From Schistocerca nitens (taxonomy: Eukaryota; Arthropoda; Insecta; Orthoptera; Acrididae): a stretch of 64,000 nt of DNA. Both the position numbers and the translations under genes were made by a program. Below, in pieces: positions 33,790-46,069 of the stretch; the stretch's first letter is position 1; the number at the start of each line of letters is the position of its first letter. Under the pieces are notes generated by a model. The model worked only from the letters and a program-made list of their open reading frames with translations. It did not search any database and was not told the origin of the DNA. The stretch covers positions 275,457,503-275,521,502 of the forward strand of contig NC_064622.1 in NCBI RefSeq assembly GCF_023898315.1. Reading direction: 5' to 3'.

Positions 33790-35041
33790 AATTTAAAAAG
33801 TGACTGCAATACAGTGTAGGAGGTCATGTGTGCAATTAGCAACTACCGCCAGCATCGTCATTAGCGCACAAGTCCAACTGGACCAAGATAGTGAAGGAAA
33901 TTGGCCATTTTTAAATAGCCATCCAGGTATTTTCCCAAGTCACTCTGGTGACCTGTGGACATCCTATGTTAGGACAGTCTGACACGAATTCGTCGTTATC
34001 TGCAGTAACTGCTTTTGGGTTGCACTTGGCTGCACCCTCTGCAGCATCTTGCACACCTTCAACGCATTCGTTTACTAGTCTCCTTAATGATTTATCACAG
34101 CGATTACAATTAGACTGTTTCCTCCCTTCTACTTTTCTAATCAGTTACTATAAATTAATTCAAATGTTAAGCTGTTAGCTATCGTTCCTCCTCCTCAAAG
34201 GGGGATCAGTTTTATGAGGAGAAAGTGAGAGGGAAAAAGGAGGAGGTGGGGGGGGGGGGGTGAGATATTGACATTTATTTTCCAAGGTATGGGAAACTTA
34301 TGATTACATTCCTCATTACGGGACTTGGGCATTTTCTTTTTTTCGTTTCGTTGGCAGGAGGTTCATACTTGAGCATTGTGAAGTTGGATGTGCCTGCTAC
34401 ATATAAGATGGCTACGCAGTGAATGTTTACGCCGGTCTAGAGTGCAGACCGAAATACATCAGCGGCATCAGTTCCACGACTGTTACGTAATGTGTTTGCT
34501 ACGCCAAAAGTATAGGAAGCAGGGAAAAAACGATTAAGCTACACAGTTGACTGATCTGTATTTGCCTCTATGTAACGGGCGGAAGAGCAAGTTTCAGTGG
34601 TATTGCACCGTGCCTTACTGCCTAGGTAATATCGATTCCCATGACACTTGATACGTTAACGGCTCCTCGAGGACACACAAGATATTGCCTCTCTGCCCAA
34701 AACGTCATTTCACTCGGATATCACATCAATACCGCTGATACAGAACTAGTCGGACGGATAAAATTGTGCACATCAGATTTGATAGGCCAGCGTTGTACTC
34801 TGAGAACCAAACACCACGAGAAAAATGACAACAGCTTGTCGTATGCTTGATGCAGTTTTAGCTTTCGTCGTATAGTCGTGTAACAGTGCTTAAACTCTGA
34901 GCAAATTTGTAGATTTCGTACTGTATAGTACTCATTTTCGAGACACATATAGCGTGAACACAATAACAATAAAATAAGAAGTTAACTTTTCGAGAACATG
35001 TAGTGTTAGTTTCCCAGAGAACTATTCGGCGGGGAGAGGAA
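33790..35041. other. no recognised feature
   Basis: Mixed sequence with a poly-G run at about 34248-34260. No gene or repeat family is recognised. Confidence 0.35.
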
Positions 35042-35053
35042 CGTCTGGAAAAT

Positions 35054-35247
35054 GGTTCAAATGGCTCTGAGCACTATGGGACTTAACTGCTGAGGTCATC
35101 AGTCCCCTAGAACTTAGAACTAGGTAAAAGTAACTAACCTAAGGACATCACACACATCCATGCCCGAGGCAGGATTCGAACCTGCGACCGTAGCGGTCGC
35201 GCGGTTCCAGACTGTAGCGCCTAGAACCGCTCGGCCACCCCGGCCGG
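35054..35247 (-). mobile_element. Leu-type tRNA-SINE, full length
   Basis: A perfect 12-base TSD CGTCTGGAAAAT lies at 35042-35053 and 35248-35259. Head, B box and body are as in 30800-30998. Confidence 0.92.
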
Positions 35248-35259
35248 CGTCTGGAAAAT

Positions 35260-36276
35260 ACTGACAAGAAGAAGGGACAGGACGAGGGGACATATTTGGA
35301 GATTTCAAGGAATAGCACACATTGTATCTGAGAGGGCTACACAGAATAAAAACTGCCGGGAAAGAGAGAGATAGGAATATCCAAAAAATAACTGAGGAAA
35401 TAGGGTGTAAGTGCTACTCTCGAGACGGAGAGAAATTCGTGGTGAGCAGCACCAGTCAGAAGACACGTGGGGAAAAAGTAAGACATCAATGAACGATCCG
35501 AACTGGACGACATGCAATTTTTACCAGCAAATCGTCTGCAAAAAGCAGCACAAACCTGATTCGAGTTACACGATTACAAAGATTTTCAACCGTCGTGACA
35601 TTTACGTTACCGGAATTAATATTTCATGTCAATGCAGCTTCATTCCCAACGATTCATTCACTAGGTTTCAGTATATTTAATTCAGTTAACATATTAAGGT
35701 TCTTTCTGTGTCTTTGATGAATGCGAAAGGATGAATGGTTGACTATATTCCTCTGAGTAAAATATGATTGCCGTAATCCTAACGTCACAGTCGTTAAACG
35801 AAGCATCATTTGGGAAGAACCAGGATACTGCTCGATTCCTCATCGTTCATCACTTCACGGATTCACGCAATCTGATTAGTAATACACGTTCGTGCGCGGT
35901 CGCTACAGGTTTACACTGCTGTGAAAGCCACAGCAATAAAACTGTCTGCAGCAGTAGGGGAGAGGAGAAGGTGACCCGTGAGTCAGTGAGGACGGCGGTA
36001 AAACGCAGGGACGCCGCGTCGCTGGGAGTGGCACGCCAGGTTGCGCAATGCAGCGTCGCCTTGCGTCGCTAAAGTCGTACTGCGACCGTGCCTCCCCATA
36101 CACCAAGGACGTTTAGAAGGAAGAAAGTTGTTACATCAGGAGAACGCTTTCCGTGTAGCGAAACACTGGCATTTGCGTCCTTTCAGCTTCTCTTAATTGC
36201 TATGTATCATCCTGCCCTTCGGAAACCAATCAGAAAGAACTAGTGGAACACGTTTCCATCTGAGGCGTGCGGTTTC
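35260..36276. other. no recognised feature
   Basis: Short overlapping frames only. I see nothing I can name. Confidence 0.35.
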
Positions 36277-36278
36277 TA

Positions 36279-37767
36279 CAGGGTGAAGTATTTAAATCGA
36301 CAAACTCTGGGAGGTTGTAGGAGACAAAACAAATATTTTCCCCTAATGTCATTTTTCCCTATGAGGTATTTAAACCGGTAGAGGAAGGTTTCTCTGGTGG
36401 CAAATTAATTAAACCAACAAACACTTTTCCATTTTTTTATGACCAAGAGACAACACATTAACACAATCCAATTTCAATTACAGTAGATTTTCAAAAATGC
36501 CTCCATTGACACGTAAACAAAGGTTACACCGACGGATCATGTTCTGTCTGACACGGGCAAAAACCCCGGGAGTATCTTGAATTGTTCCTGCTGCTGCTGC
36601 TGCTGCTACTATCCGGGCAACCAGATCCTCTTCTGATGGAACAGGAGTTGCGTAAACAAGGTTGCACATCTATCCCCACACAAAAAAGTCCGGAGAGGAC
36701 ATATCTGCGGATCGAGCAGGCCATGGTACAGGACCACCTCTGCCAATCGACGTTTCTGGGAACCGTCGGTCCAGGAATCGACGCACACGTCGACTGAAAT
36801 GTGCCGGCGCCCCGTCATCTTGGAACCACATGCGTTGTCTTGTAGGGCGCGGGACGTCTTCCAGCAATTCTGGCAATGCTCTGGCGAGAAAATTGTAATA
36901 GTGCCTGCCATTTAATGGCCTAGGTAGCAGATACGGCCCAATAAAACAGTCTCCAACAACAGTGACCCACACATTAACGAAGAAGCGCACTTTATGAGCG
37001 CTAGTAACTGTGGCATGTGGGTTATCCTCACACCAAACATGCGAATTGTGCATGTTGAAGACTATCACGCCTGAACGTTGCTTCATCGGTAAACATCACA
37101 GAGGATGGAGATGTAGGATGCATTTCACACTGTTCCAGGTACCACTGCGAAAACTGTGCTCTGGGTGGGTAGTCAACTGGTTCCAGGTTGTGGACGCGCT
37201 GTAATGTGAAACGGACGTAACAATTGCTCTCGAAGGACTGTTCTTACATTCGTCTGATTCGTCCCCATGTTACGCACAATTGCACGAGTGCTGATTGAAG
37301 GATCCCGCGCCACATGCTGCAAGACAGCTTCCTCAAATTGCAGCGTTCTTACCGTGCGACGGCGTCCCTGTCCAGGTAATCTGCTAAATGACCCGGTCAC
37401 ACGCAGACGTTGGTACACAGCAGCAAAGGTCGTATGATGCGGGATACGGCGATTAGGATATTGTTGATAAACCCGCTGTGCAGCTCGTCCGTTGTGGTGC
37501 GCTACGTACTACGCACCAACCGTATCAGTGTACTCACTCCAGGTGTATCGCTCCATTAGTAAACAGAGACAATGCACTACTACACTGATGGACAGTAGTT
37601 GCCTACAACTGAAGAGCATAATACGCCCTCTAACAACTGAAGATAGTAATACGGCCTCTACCTGTTTAAATAATCCTCATAGCAAAAAATGACATTAGGG
37701 AAAAATATTTGTTTTGATGTGTCCTACAACCTCCCAGAATTTGTTGGTTTAAATACTTTTCACCCTG
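36279..37767 (-). mobile_element. rosa-like (DD41D) Tc1/mariner transposon with intact ends
   Basis: TA duplications flank 36277-36278 and 37768-37769. Terminal inverted repeats of about 90 bases start CAGGGTGAAGTATTTAAA and, from the other end, CAGGGTGAAAAGTATTTAAA. The minus strand encodes the transposase listed below. The length of 1489 bases is normal for the superfamily. Confidence 0.92.
36670..37556 (-). pseudogene. transposase of the rosa-like element, frameshifted
   Basis: The start is ATG at 37556-37554 (MERYTWSEYTDTVGA, then a stop). The helix-turn-helix region includes SFSRLPGQGRRRTVRTLQFE and DPSISTRAIVRNMGTNQTNV. The catalytic region keeps FQDDGAPAHF and the WPARSADMSSPDFFVWG end. 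Forty-one residues separate the second Asp (QDDG) from the last Asp (SSPD), which indicates DD41D. The first Asp is likely in a shifted frame near 37090 (MFTDEA). Stops and frameshifts make it inactive. Confidence 0.85.
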
Positions 37768-37769
37768 TA

Positions 37770-38985
37770 TACGCGCAGCGTAGGTTTAACTTTGCAAGTT
37801 GAAAATCGCTTCCCTGCAATCTTTCTTTCATCAAACAACACAAGAAGTCTGAGAATATACCAAGACGTGGCTCTAGGAGAATGAGTCAGCAATTTCTCTC
37901 ACGAGCTCTCTTCAAGTGTAAAGTGGCAGCTCGAATGTATGGCGGGACATGTAGTAATGGTGGGGCGGAATATCTACGATTTAGTTCGCGGTAGTTTACC
38001 CGGGTTATTTTAAACACATACGAACAGCAAATGTGCTTTACGTTAACACATTTGGGAAGGATAGATTGTGTTAGGAAAGAACCACACTCATTACTGAGGC
38101 TATGCCTCGAGTATCCGTCAGAAAAATAGTGTTTTCAGAGACAGCAAGCTTTACATACTGTTTAAGTTCCTGGAGCAATCCAGAACGAATATTTTAGCCG
38201 CCAGCGGCATAGATGCACACTGCATCAAAAAAATCCCGAACAGGAACGGGAGTGAGTGACGAGTGTACCACGCTGGTGCTTTATTGCCTAGCTATTTCTG
38301 TAATTGATCTGGCTGTTGTATTGTAGTTATTCGCTGCACTATATGGCTCCCTACTTTTCTCTTTAACTCTGAATGCTGTTCGGCTGCTTATACAAAATCA
38401 AACAGAGAGCCTCACATTCCCACAGTAAAAGATCTCTGAGAGATTCAAATCCCCATAAGACAAAGGTCGATGTGCACCAGTCTCAGAGTAATAACAAGGG
38501 AACTACTCCACGAAAAGGTTTATAATCGCTGAACGGCACTCGTAGGTTTTTTCCAGAGATATTATATATCGCTATCAAAGTTCTGCACTTAGGATGCCAT
38601 GGAAGGAAATTCTCTGTTCTAAAACAGACCGCTGATGTTCAGTTCCATTCCAGTAGGGTCATTACATAGACCAAGACTTAAGCTGGAGCACGTCCGTCAA
38701 CAATATGTAGAAAAAAGTACAATGTGAAGTGTGAAGAAAGTCGTCTTCCTCATCACGGAAATTAATCTAGATTAATGGATACCATCATACGGCTAAAATC
38801 CTACATGATATATAGAATATAATTTGTCCTTTGTGGGCAACGGCAAATCGAGAGTTTATGCACTGTGAAGTCAGTCAGTACCGTCAATAACGGGATGCGG
38901 ACTATTTGCTTGAAACTCAGATAAAGCATAACGCAAACTCAAGGAACAAAATTCTTGTCAGCAGCTTGAAAGTCATGGAAGTGAC
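37770..38985. other. no recognised feature
   Basis: AT-rich to mixed sequence without gene or repeat assignment. Confidence 0.35.
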
Positions 38986-38989
38986 CCCC

Positions 38990-38992
<3 letters not shown>

Positions 38993-39080
<88 letters not shown>
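38993..39080 (+). repeat. compound (CT)n(GT)n microsatellite
   Basis: A CT run at 38993-39039 passes directly into a GT run at 39040-39080. Confidence 0.95.
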
Positions 39081-39082
<2 letters not shown>

Positions 39083-39229
39083 CGGGGTGGGGTGGGGGGA
39101 GGAGGAGGGTGTTCTTTTGTATGAAATAGAACAGTAAATCAGCACACCGTGAAGTTGTCTGATGCGATGGTATATCAACCCAGACTGTTCAGTGTGTCTA
39201 CAACGAATGGTGCACCACTCGCAGCCGTT

Positions 39230-40060
39230 GAATATGTTACAATAAAGTGATCGTAAATTTTTTAACAAATTGGGAACGGCGGAAAGTCACAACGCTACCC
39301 GAGTGGAACTACTGCTGTCCCTCTCAACTAGTTTCCAAGCTAACACTACGGAGGGAACTGCATGCAATGGACATCTGGAGCAGAGAACCTCGCAAAATTC
39401 CACTACTCGTAGCGGCTCGTCTTCAATGGAGGAAACGACACAGAAATTCGACACGAGCTGTCTGGAGATATGCAATGTGGTCCGATGAGTCGCGATTCTG
39501 CGTCTTTTCAAAAGATGCTCGGCACGGGGAGTACCGATTGCCCAATGACGCGTTTAGCGCACAGTGTGTGGAGGGTATAGTTCACACTGGGGTGGTTTTG
39601 TGATGATTTTTTTCTTTTTCTTCGTACTGTCATTTGGGCTCCGTGGTTCAGATTGCCGTGAGCATCAGCAAGGATGTTCTTGTCAACGCTGTCGGAGACG
39701 AACTGTTGCACTTTCTTCCCAAATCTTCATGATGATATTGTGAATACTCCCATATTCCAAGCCGACAAAAGCCTTGTTCAGAGATCTGCAAACATACGAT
39801 CTTCATTCGACGAACACTCAGGCATCCTACCGCACCTGGATTGCCTTGTTAAATCATCTCGAACTTAACCCCACTGATGTCTGGGACTATTTGAAATAGC
39901 TGGTGAAGCGAGGCAATCAACATCGCAACTTGGTAGCTCTGCACTTCTACAGGATGTTAATCACCAATGAATGGCTTCGACTGCATTACGCGTACCAAAA
40001 CCCTGTGTTCTCTCTTCCTTGTCGAAGTGAGGCTATTATCAAGGCTCGAAGCAGTTCAAG
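39230..40060 (+). mobile_element. Tc1-like transposon remnant
   Basis: Decoded pieces are TLRRELHAMDIWSREPRKIP, MWSDESRFCVFSKDARHG (first catalytic Asp), and later FDEHSGILPHLD and a WDYL-like and GNQHRNLVAL-like end in other frames. Many stops; no terminal repeats located. Confidence 0.75.
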
Positions 40061-40377
40061 GTATTAGTGTTTTGTTTCCTGGATGTGACCCATTTTTTGG
40101 GCGGCGCTTTTACCCACGTGGTACATACTGTACAGTCTTGGCAAAGCTGCTACTGGCGATTACATGTTTGCAGATTGCTAGCCCGTAATGAACGGTCAAT
40201 TTCTGCACTTACATTTGACCTGCGGTTACAAAACAAGTTGCTCGAGATGGCAATGGATTGTGTGCGACTTGTGCTGAAATTAACTCACAGCTGTTTGTGA
40301 TAATGCTAGTGTTCGTCGATATCAGTCGTTGAGAGAGCGTCGTCTACAATTATTAGCTTATTTCTAGCATGGGTATC

Positions 40378-40540
40378 CGCCGAGCATGGGTATCCGCCGA
40401 AGTGGCGTAATGTACACGACAATGGATTCGTATTTGGGAGGAACGTGGTTCAAATCTCCAACCAATCAGCCTTTTCCAGCGGTTGTCCTACATCATTCAA
40501 GCGGTAGCGGGAATGGTTCCTTCAACGAGGACACAACCTA
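40378..40540 (+). mobile_element. degenerate tRNA-derived SINE, third family
   Basis: ACAATGGATTCGTATTTGGG followed by GGTTCAAATCTCC and the GGAATGGTTCCTTC segment resembles 60012-60215. A short tandem copy of GCATGGGTATCCGCCGA sits just upstream at about 40368. Confidence 0.45.
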
Positions 40541-40544
40541 TTCA

Positions 40545-41705
40545 TTCCGCCATTCAGTGTCGAAAGTATTATCCACTATCTTCTTCCTTCACCACGAATC
40601 ATATATGCTACCGTATATTTGGATTACTATAAACACAATGAAATTTTCGATACGCTTCCCCCAACCGTGGGCTAATAACCTCCATTGGTTGAAAAATCAT
40701 AGTTCGCTAACTACTTCTTGCTTACCTGTGGCTGGTTTCGCTGGCAAACAGATGATACAATAGCCTTGAGTGCTGGAAGCTAAATTCCTTCAGTGCAATA
40801 ACTGACGACACTCCCAGTGCATTATTGGCTCACAAAGCTGCTGTGTTGGGGAAAATGGATGTAAATATTTAGAACGCAAATCAAGCGGCTACAGGAGAGT
40901 ATTATTCCCGCCCCAAGTTAAGTTGCAGCAGTTCATTAGCTCTTCAGCTTGCGCCACGCTACAGTCTACTTACCACGTCACGCCAACAATGATATGGTTC
41001 CTGTCTGTCGCTAGGACGTGGATACTTAATTGCGCATGCGCGTAGGCGTAGCGGTCACGCGGTTCCAGACTGTAGCGCCGGCGGCCGTTCCCACTTATAT
41101 GCGCCTCCCTCTCTGGCAGAGTACTTCGGACGACAAGAGGAATTGAACAGCGCTGTGCCATGTGCACTGTTATTGTAGTTACTTTATTGCAGTTACTGTT
41201 GGTGGCTAGACGTGACGAGTTTCAGTGAATCTCTCATCATCACAGCGCAGCGGAGAGGAGGAAGTGGGCAGACGATGGCAATGAAGTGTGTGGCGGAAGA
41301 GAGCTTACGTAACGGCCAGCAGGTATGCAGATGCCGTACGCCTGTGTAGACAGTAGCCGCCGCGCCTTGCGAAACGCTTGATTTCTGCTTACACCTGTAA
41401 ACACTATTCTCACAGTCACTGAACTTAACACCGGGGAAAAACTTCCGCTGGGAGGGGAGGGGCGGAGGGTGGAGATGCAGGCAACACGCTAGCTTTGTAG
41501 CAAAGCATGTGTCGAAATCTAGAGTAGCTCATTAACTATTGCGTTGTCAGTGGCAAAGGTTTGGACGCATTCTATTTTTGTTTCTAACATCCACACAGAC
41601 GCACATTGCCGTTTAACAATAGCACCAGTTTACAAATACAACGCAAAACAACAGGGGTGTGAACTGTTGTCAGGCTCACTAGTTTCGCAACAATAAAGGA
41701 GTCGC
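40545..41705. other. no gene; one short SINE fragment
   Basis: GTAGCGGTCACGCGGTTCCA at 41048-41079 is a roughly 32-base piece of the Leu-type SINE head (antisense) with neither normal end. Nothing else is recognised. Confidence 0.4.
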
Positions 41706-41706
41706 G

Positions 41707-41708
<2 letters not shown>

Positions 41709-41741
<33 letters not shown>
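41709..41741 (+). repeat. (CA)n microsatellite
   Basis: Perfect dinucleotide run of about 33 bases. Confidence 0.95.
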
Positions 41742-41742
<1 letters not shown>

Positions 41743-42178
41743 CGTGAGATGAACAGGGAGGGGGACACTTCGTCTGCCTACGTCTGTGACTCCATTACAC
41801 GTGAAATTAATTGAAATTTGACATTTTCTGTTTTCTACTCCATAATGTACTTTGGACTTTCCTGAACATTTTGGTATACAAACATTGAAATCAGACAATT
41901 GTGAGACCGTAAAATAAAAGTTTGAATGTTGACGTGTGACTGTCAAATTTCGCGGATACACATATACTGCCACATCTGAGCAGTCGTATCTTGGGAACTA
42001 CACAGTCTAGAAGGCTGTGAATTGCTTTGTTATGTGCCTACTGCTACGTCTCCGAAGTTGGCATTAAGAATAAACAAATCAGTCCTTTGTTTCTGATACT
42101 AGTTTTCGTTAAAAGTAGTGTGATTATCGGCTACTTCTGTCGGAAGGTAACTTCTATTGCTTTTTATATGTAAATAAA

Positions 42179-44119
42179 ATGACTAAGCGTAAAAGTAACT
42201 TCAAGAAACGCAAATCTGCGGGTAACATATGTGAGACCTGCATTTTCTTCTGAAGTACTTGAAAATACGTGTGCTAGCGGTGAAGGAAACCACGATAATG
42301 TTTCTGAAGTGACCACGCCCCCTGGTGCATCGAAAAGGAAAGTAACTTTAGAAACGGGTGACAGTGGTAAAGGTAATGATATTATGGGCAACGTCACTAC
42401 TGATCTGCAAATCCTTGTACATGTTTCTGAAACTGTCTCTTGCTGTCTTTGTGATGGTGAAGTTAAACTTTATGAGGATATTGGAACTAGAATATGTGTT
42501 GTGTCTAAATTAATTATTAAATGTCAGAAGTGCAAAAACGAAAAAGCACTTCATACTTCATCAAAGTGTTCAGGTAATGAATTGTATGAAACTAATGTGA
42601 GAGTGTTCTATGGCCTTAGACGCATTGGTAAAGGTGCAAGGCCTGGTAATGTTCTCTGGACAGTGTTGAATTTGCCAAAACCACCTTCTAGGTATACGAA
42701 ATATGTAACAGCAACTGGGGACTCTGTAAATGCTGTGGCTGAAGATTCAATAGTTGCTTCTACATCAGAAGATGTTGAACAAAATGAGGGTGACACAGAC
42801 AACAGCATTGCTGTGGATGGATCCTGGCAAAAGCGTGGGTTTGGTTCTAAAAATGGTTTTACATCTGCAATAAGTATTGACACTGGAAAAGTTCTGGATT
42901 CTGAAGTTCTCAGTGGGTATTGCCAAGTTGTACAGTAAATCAGAAGAACAGAATACTTCATAAGCAGCAGTGTATAAAAAATTATGATTGCAGAAGTGGA
43001 GGAATGGAGGTCAAAGAAGCAGTTAACATTTTCCAGAGAGTGCAGAAGGAGAGAGATGTCAGATATGTGAATTACTTAGGTGATGGAGACAGCAAGGCTT
43101 TCACTGCATGCCGGCCGCGGTGGTCTAGCGGTTCTAGGCGCTCAGTCCGGAACCGCGCGACTGCTACGGTCGCAGGTTCGAATCCTGCCTCGGGCATGGA
43201 TGTGTGTGATGTCCTTAGGTTAGTTAGGTTTAAGTAGTTCTGAGTTCTAGGGGACTGATGACCACAAATGTTAAATCCCATAGTGCTCTGAGCCATTTGA
43301 ACCTTTCACTGCAGTACAAAACAGTAAGCCGTATGATATTCCTATACCAAAACTTGGTTGTGTAGGACAGGAAAAAAAATAGGGACACATCTGCGTAACC
43401 TAAAAACCAAGCTGGGTAATACAAAACTGTCTGATGGCAAGACAATAAAATGTGCTGGAAGACTAACGGTCAAAATAATTGATGAATTACAGGAATATTA
43501 TGGGAAAGCCATTAGAGATAACTGTGACAATTTAGAGAAGATGAAAACAGCTGTGTGGAGCACTTTCTTTCATCGAATATCAACAGATGCAAAGCCATGT
43601 CATGCTTTGTGTCCACCTCCAGCAAACACTTGGTGTAAATATAGGCAAGCTGAATTTTCTGGCACTCTGCATGAATATACACATAAACATTCTCTTACTT
43701 TGGCAGTAATGGAGGCAATCAAACCTATTTACAGAGATTTGGCAAATCCTGAGCTAAAGAAGTGTTTACATGGGAAGACCCAGAATGTAAATGAGTCTTT
43801 CAATAATGTTGTGTGGTGCCGTCTGCCTAAAAATGTATTTGTTAGCCTTATGACTCTAAAGTTAGCAGTGTCTGATGCTGTAAAAACTTTTAATGGTGGG
43901 AACTATGAAACACTTAAGGTTCTGGAGAAGTTAGGGGTAAGATTTGGACAGAACACAGCTGAAGGACTGCGGGAACTGGATGAGCTTCGTGTACGTGAAG
44001 CAGAGTTAACTGCTCAGCAAATGACAAAAGAAGCAAGAAAGAAAAGGAGGAGGCAGCACTTGGCTGTTGTGACACTGAAGAAGACACAGACTACGGGCCA
44101 GGGCAATTCTAGTGCATAA
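42179..44119 (+). pseudogene. Mutator-like transposase, broken by frameshifts and a SINE
   Basis: ATG at 42179 starts a basic N-terminus (MTKRKSNFKKRKSAGN), then a frameshift leads into 42231-42938. That part has a Cys-rich segment (CCLCDGE, CQKCKNEKALHTSSKC) and VDGSWQKRGFGSKNGFT with DTGKVLD. A second shift continues with GGMEVKEAVNIFQR and YLGDGDSKAF. A SINE interrupts at 43109. The frame resumes with PIPKLGCVG, NTKLSDGKTI and KCLHGKTQNVNESFNNVVW, ending at 44119. The D/N-rich GDGDSK and GKTQNxNE blocks are typical of insect Mutator-like transposases. Inactive. Terminal repeats not identified. Confidence 0.85.
43109..43303 (+). mobile_element. Leu-type tRNA-SINE inside the Mutator-like transposase
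   Basis: TSD TTTCACTGCA lies at 43099-43108 and 43304-43313. The head is CCGGCCGCGGTGGTCTAGCG, the B box GGTTCGAATCC, and the end GAGCCATTTGAACC. Removing the SINE and one TSD copy restores continuity between the GDGDSKAF and KPYDIPIPKLG blocks. Confidence 0.93.
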
Positions 44120-44286
44120 AAGACGCAAAATGTAAGTCTGTATAAGAATCTGTAATAAAAAAAAGTTTTAAACCTCAATATCTCTGAACTACATTTTTTG
44201 CAATAAATGACCCATTTCCAGAATGAGATTTTCACTCTGCAGCGGAGTGTGCGCTGATATGAAACTTCCTGGCAGATTAAAACTGT

Positions 44287-44360
44287 GTGCCCGACCGAGA
44301 CTCGAACTCGGGACCTTTGCCTTTCGCGGGCAAGTGCTCTACCAACTGAGCTACCGAAGC
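44287..44360 (-). tRNA. SINE-embedded tRNA-like sequence, anticodon position CGA
   Basis: Same cloverleaf as the other copies, with good D and T arms and a weak acceptor stem. Probably a pseudogene. Confidence 0.4.
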
Positions 44361-44578
44361 ACGACTCACGCCCGGTACTCACAGCGCACACTCCGCTGCA
44401 GAGTGAAAATCTCATTCTGGAAACATCCCCCAGGCTGTGGCTAAGCCATGTCTCCGCAATATCCTTTCTTTCAGGAGTGCTAGTTCTGCAAGGTTCGCAG
44501 GAGAGCTTCTGTAAAGTTTGGAAGGTAGGAGACGAGGTACTGGCAGAAGTAAAGCTGTGAGTACCGGGCGTGAGTCGT

Positions 44579-44652
44579 GCTTCGGTAGCTCAGTTGGTAG
44601 AGCACTTGCCCGCGAAAGGCAAAGGTCCCGAGTTCGAGTCTCGGTCGGGCAC
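44579..44652 (+). tRNA. SINE-embedded tRNA-like sequence, anticodon position CGA
   Basis: Sense copy with TAGCTCAGTTGG A box and GTTCGAGTC B box. Probably a pseudogene. Confidence 0.4.
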
Positions 44653-44690
44653 ACAGTTTTAATCTGCCAGGAAGTTTCAATGACCCATTT

Positions 44691-45590
44691 ACTAAAAAAG
44701 TACTGATGGCAGAGACATGAAATTTTCACAGCATTCCAAGTGTGAGAGTCAACACATATGGAACTAGAATAATTAAAATATCCTGAGTTGTTTTGTTTTT
44801 ATGTTCATTTATTTACAAAATTGTCAAAAAATTGAGTGTTTGAAAAAAAAATTACATGCCCCACAATACAATTTCAGTGATAATTCTAGTTCAGTGAATC
44901 TAGAAAGTCGCGTTCAATAATTATGGAAAATTGTAAGTTGGTGTATTAAAAAGTTTCCAAGATAATGGGTCACAAAATTCCGTAATTTAACATTGGCGGC
45001 ATGGTACATACAATGTCCCCTTAAACAGCCAGTAAGCAGCAAACACTTAATTGAATTCTAAAACTAAAAATTAATAACTTTAGAGCTCAGTGACTGGTTT
45101 TTGAATTGCCTGCTGCTTATAGGTTGTTTAATCGATTGACGTACGTAGAGGAAGAGAGTTCTTTCTCAGTTTAACTTATAATTTTGGGATCACTGTCTTG
45201 TTCAGTGAGCATTGTCTTGTTCAGTAGAAGAGATGTTTCACAGTAGAGAAGATGAAGAAGTGATAACAGCTCTTAAGGAACGCATTTTACAGCTCATTTT
45301 TTCTAGGCATTTTTTCTTGTTTTGGTCCTTACTACCACCTCTGAAATTTGCATACCCCACAATATTGTAACAACAGTACCGGTACATTTATTCCGCTGTC
45401 AAGGTATCATATCAATTTTCGCTTATAAATGTCGACTCAGCCGTTTTGGGCTCACGGTCCCTCACCTAAAATTTATACATTTACCCTTCACCACACCCCT
45501 GAAAGCTTTTTATCATCATGGCGGAATCACCTTTTAGATTCCTTGAAAAGAGAACAGACGGCTAGAAACTTGTGGCACATAAACATGGCA
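44691..45590. other. probable 3' part of the Mutator-like element and flank
   Basis: AT-rich sequence with no gene. GGTACATACAATGTCCCCTT at about 45002 may mark the right end of the transposon, but no matching left repeat was found. Confidence 0.3.
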
Positions 45591-46065
45591 CTACGAGGCA
45601 ATGGTGAGGAATATTGTACCATATGCGGCTAACACGCTAAGGCTACGAAGACAAGGTGCAGACCAACTAGAGACAGAAGAAAGAAAAATACTGAAGAAAA
45701 TACTAGGACGTAAACAGGTAGTGATAGATGGATACAAAGACCTAGGGAAGAAATGTAAAGCAGCATGGGCACACTGTCAGAAGAAAATAGAAAGGGCAAC
45801 AATCATGGGACATGTGATCAGGACAAATACGGTTAGAGTGACTAAAGGGGCATGAGAAAATTGTCATGACAAGAGGAAAGACGGGAATCGTGTGGGTCGT
45901 TGATCAGGAAAGACTGGTTGCAACTAGGGATCAAGGTGGATGGCAAATAAAATTAGAAAAGCAAGTACGAGAAGAAGACAAAAAATTTAGTGGATATGGG
46001 AGGAGAAAAAAAATGCAGGCAGTTTATGGGCTACCGTGGTCCTGCAGAGGTTCAAGTGAAAAATA
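45590..46065 (+). mobile_element. non-LTR retrotransposon C-terminal remnant
   Basis: The frame gives LETEERKILKKILGRK, then KKIERATIMGHVIRTNTVRV, the pattern FERKILRxILG ... RLxWxGHVxRM seen at the C-terminus of RTE-like and related LINEs. Later frames are broken. Confidence 0.6.
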
Positions 46066-46069
46066 ATGA

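Larger units (their letters stand above)
33190..33790 (-). mobile_element. non-LTR (RTE-like) C-terminal remnant, antisense
   Basis: GTTGTTGAGACCTTCAGTCT then, after an inserted SINE, CAGCATTCTTCTGTAGCACC and TTCTGAAAAAGACTTCCTCC. I recognise these as the reverse complement of a common insect LINE C-terminus. A (GTA)n microsatellite at 33204-33231 sits at its edge. Confidence 0.55.
44218..44678. mobile_element. tRNA-SINE inverted composite downstream of the Mutator-like pseudogene
   Basis: TSD AATGACCCATTT lies at 44206-44217 and 44679-44690. The antisense half (tRNA-like at 44287-44360) is joined at about 44385 to CGCACACTCCGCTGCAGAG and a complete sense half (tRNA-like at 44579-44652) ending GGAAGTTTC. 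One TSD pair bounds all 461 bases. Confidence 0.9.

Noticed and set aside
38939-39268. Minus-strand frame with Thr-His and Arg-Glu runs
   Set aside because: The repeats are translations of the (CT)n(GT)n microsatellite.
42000-45020. Terminal inverted repeats for the Mutator-like element
   Set aside because: No convincing pair was found by eye; a candidate right end at about 45002 has no left partner.
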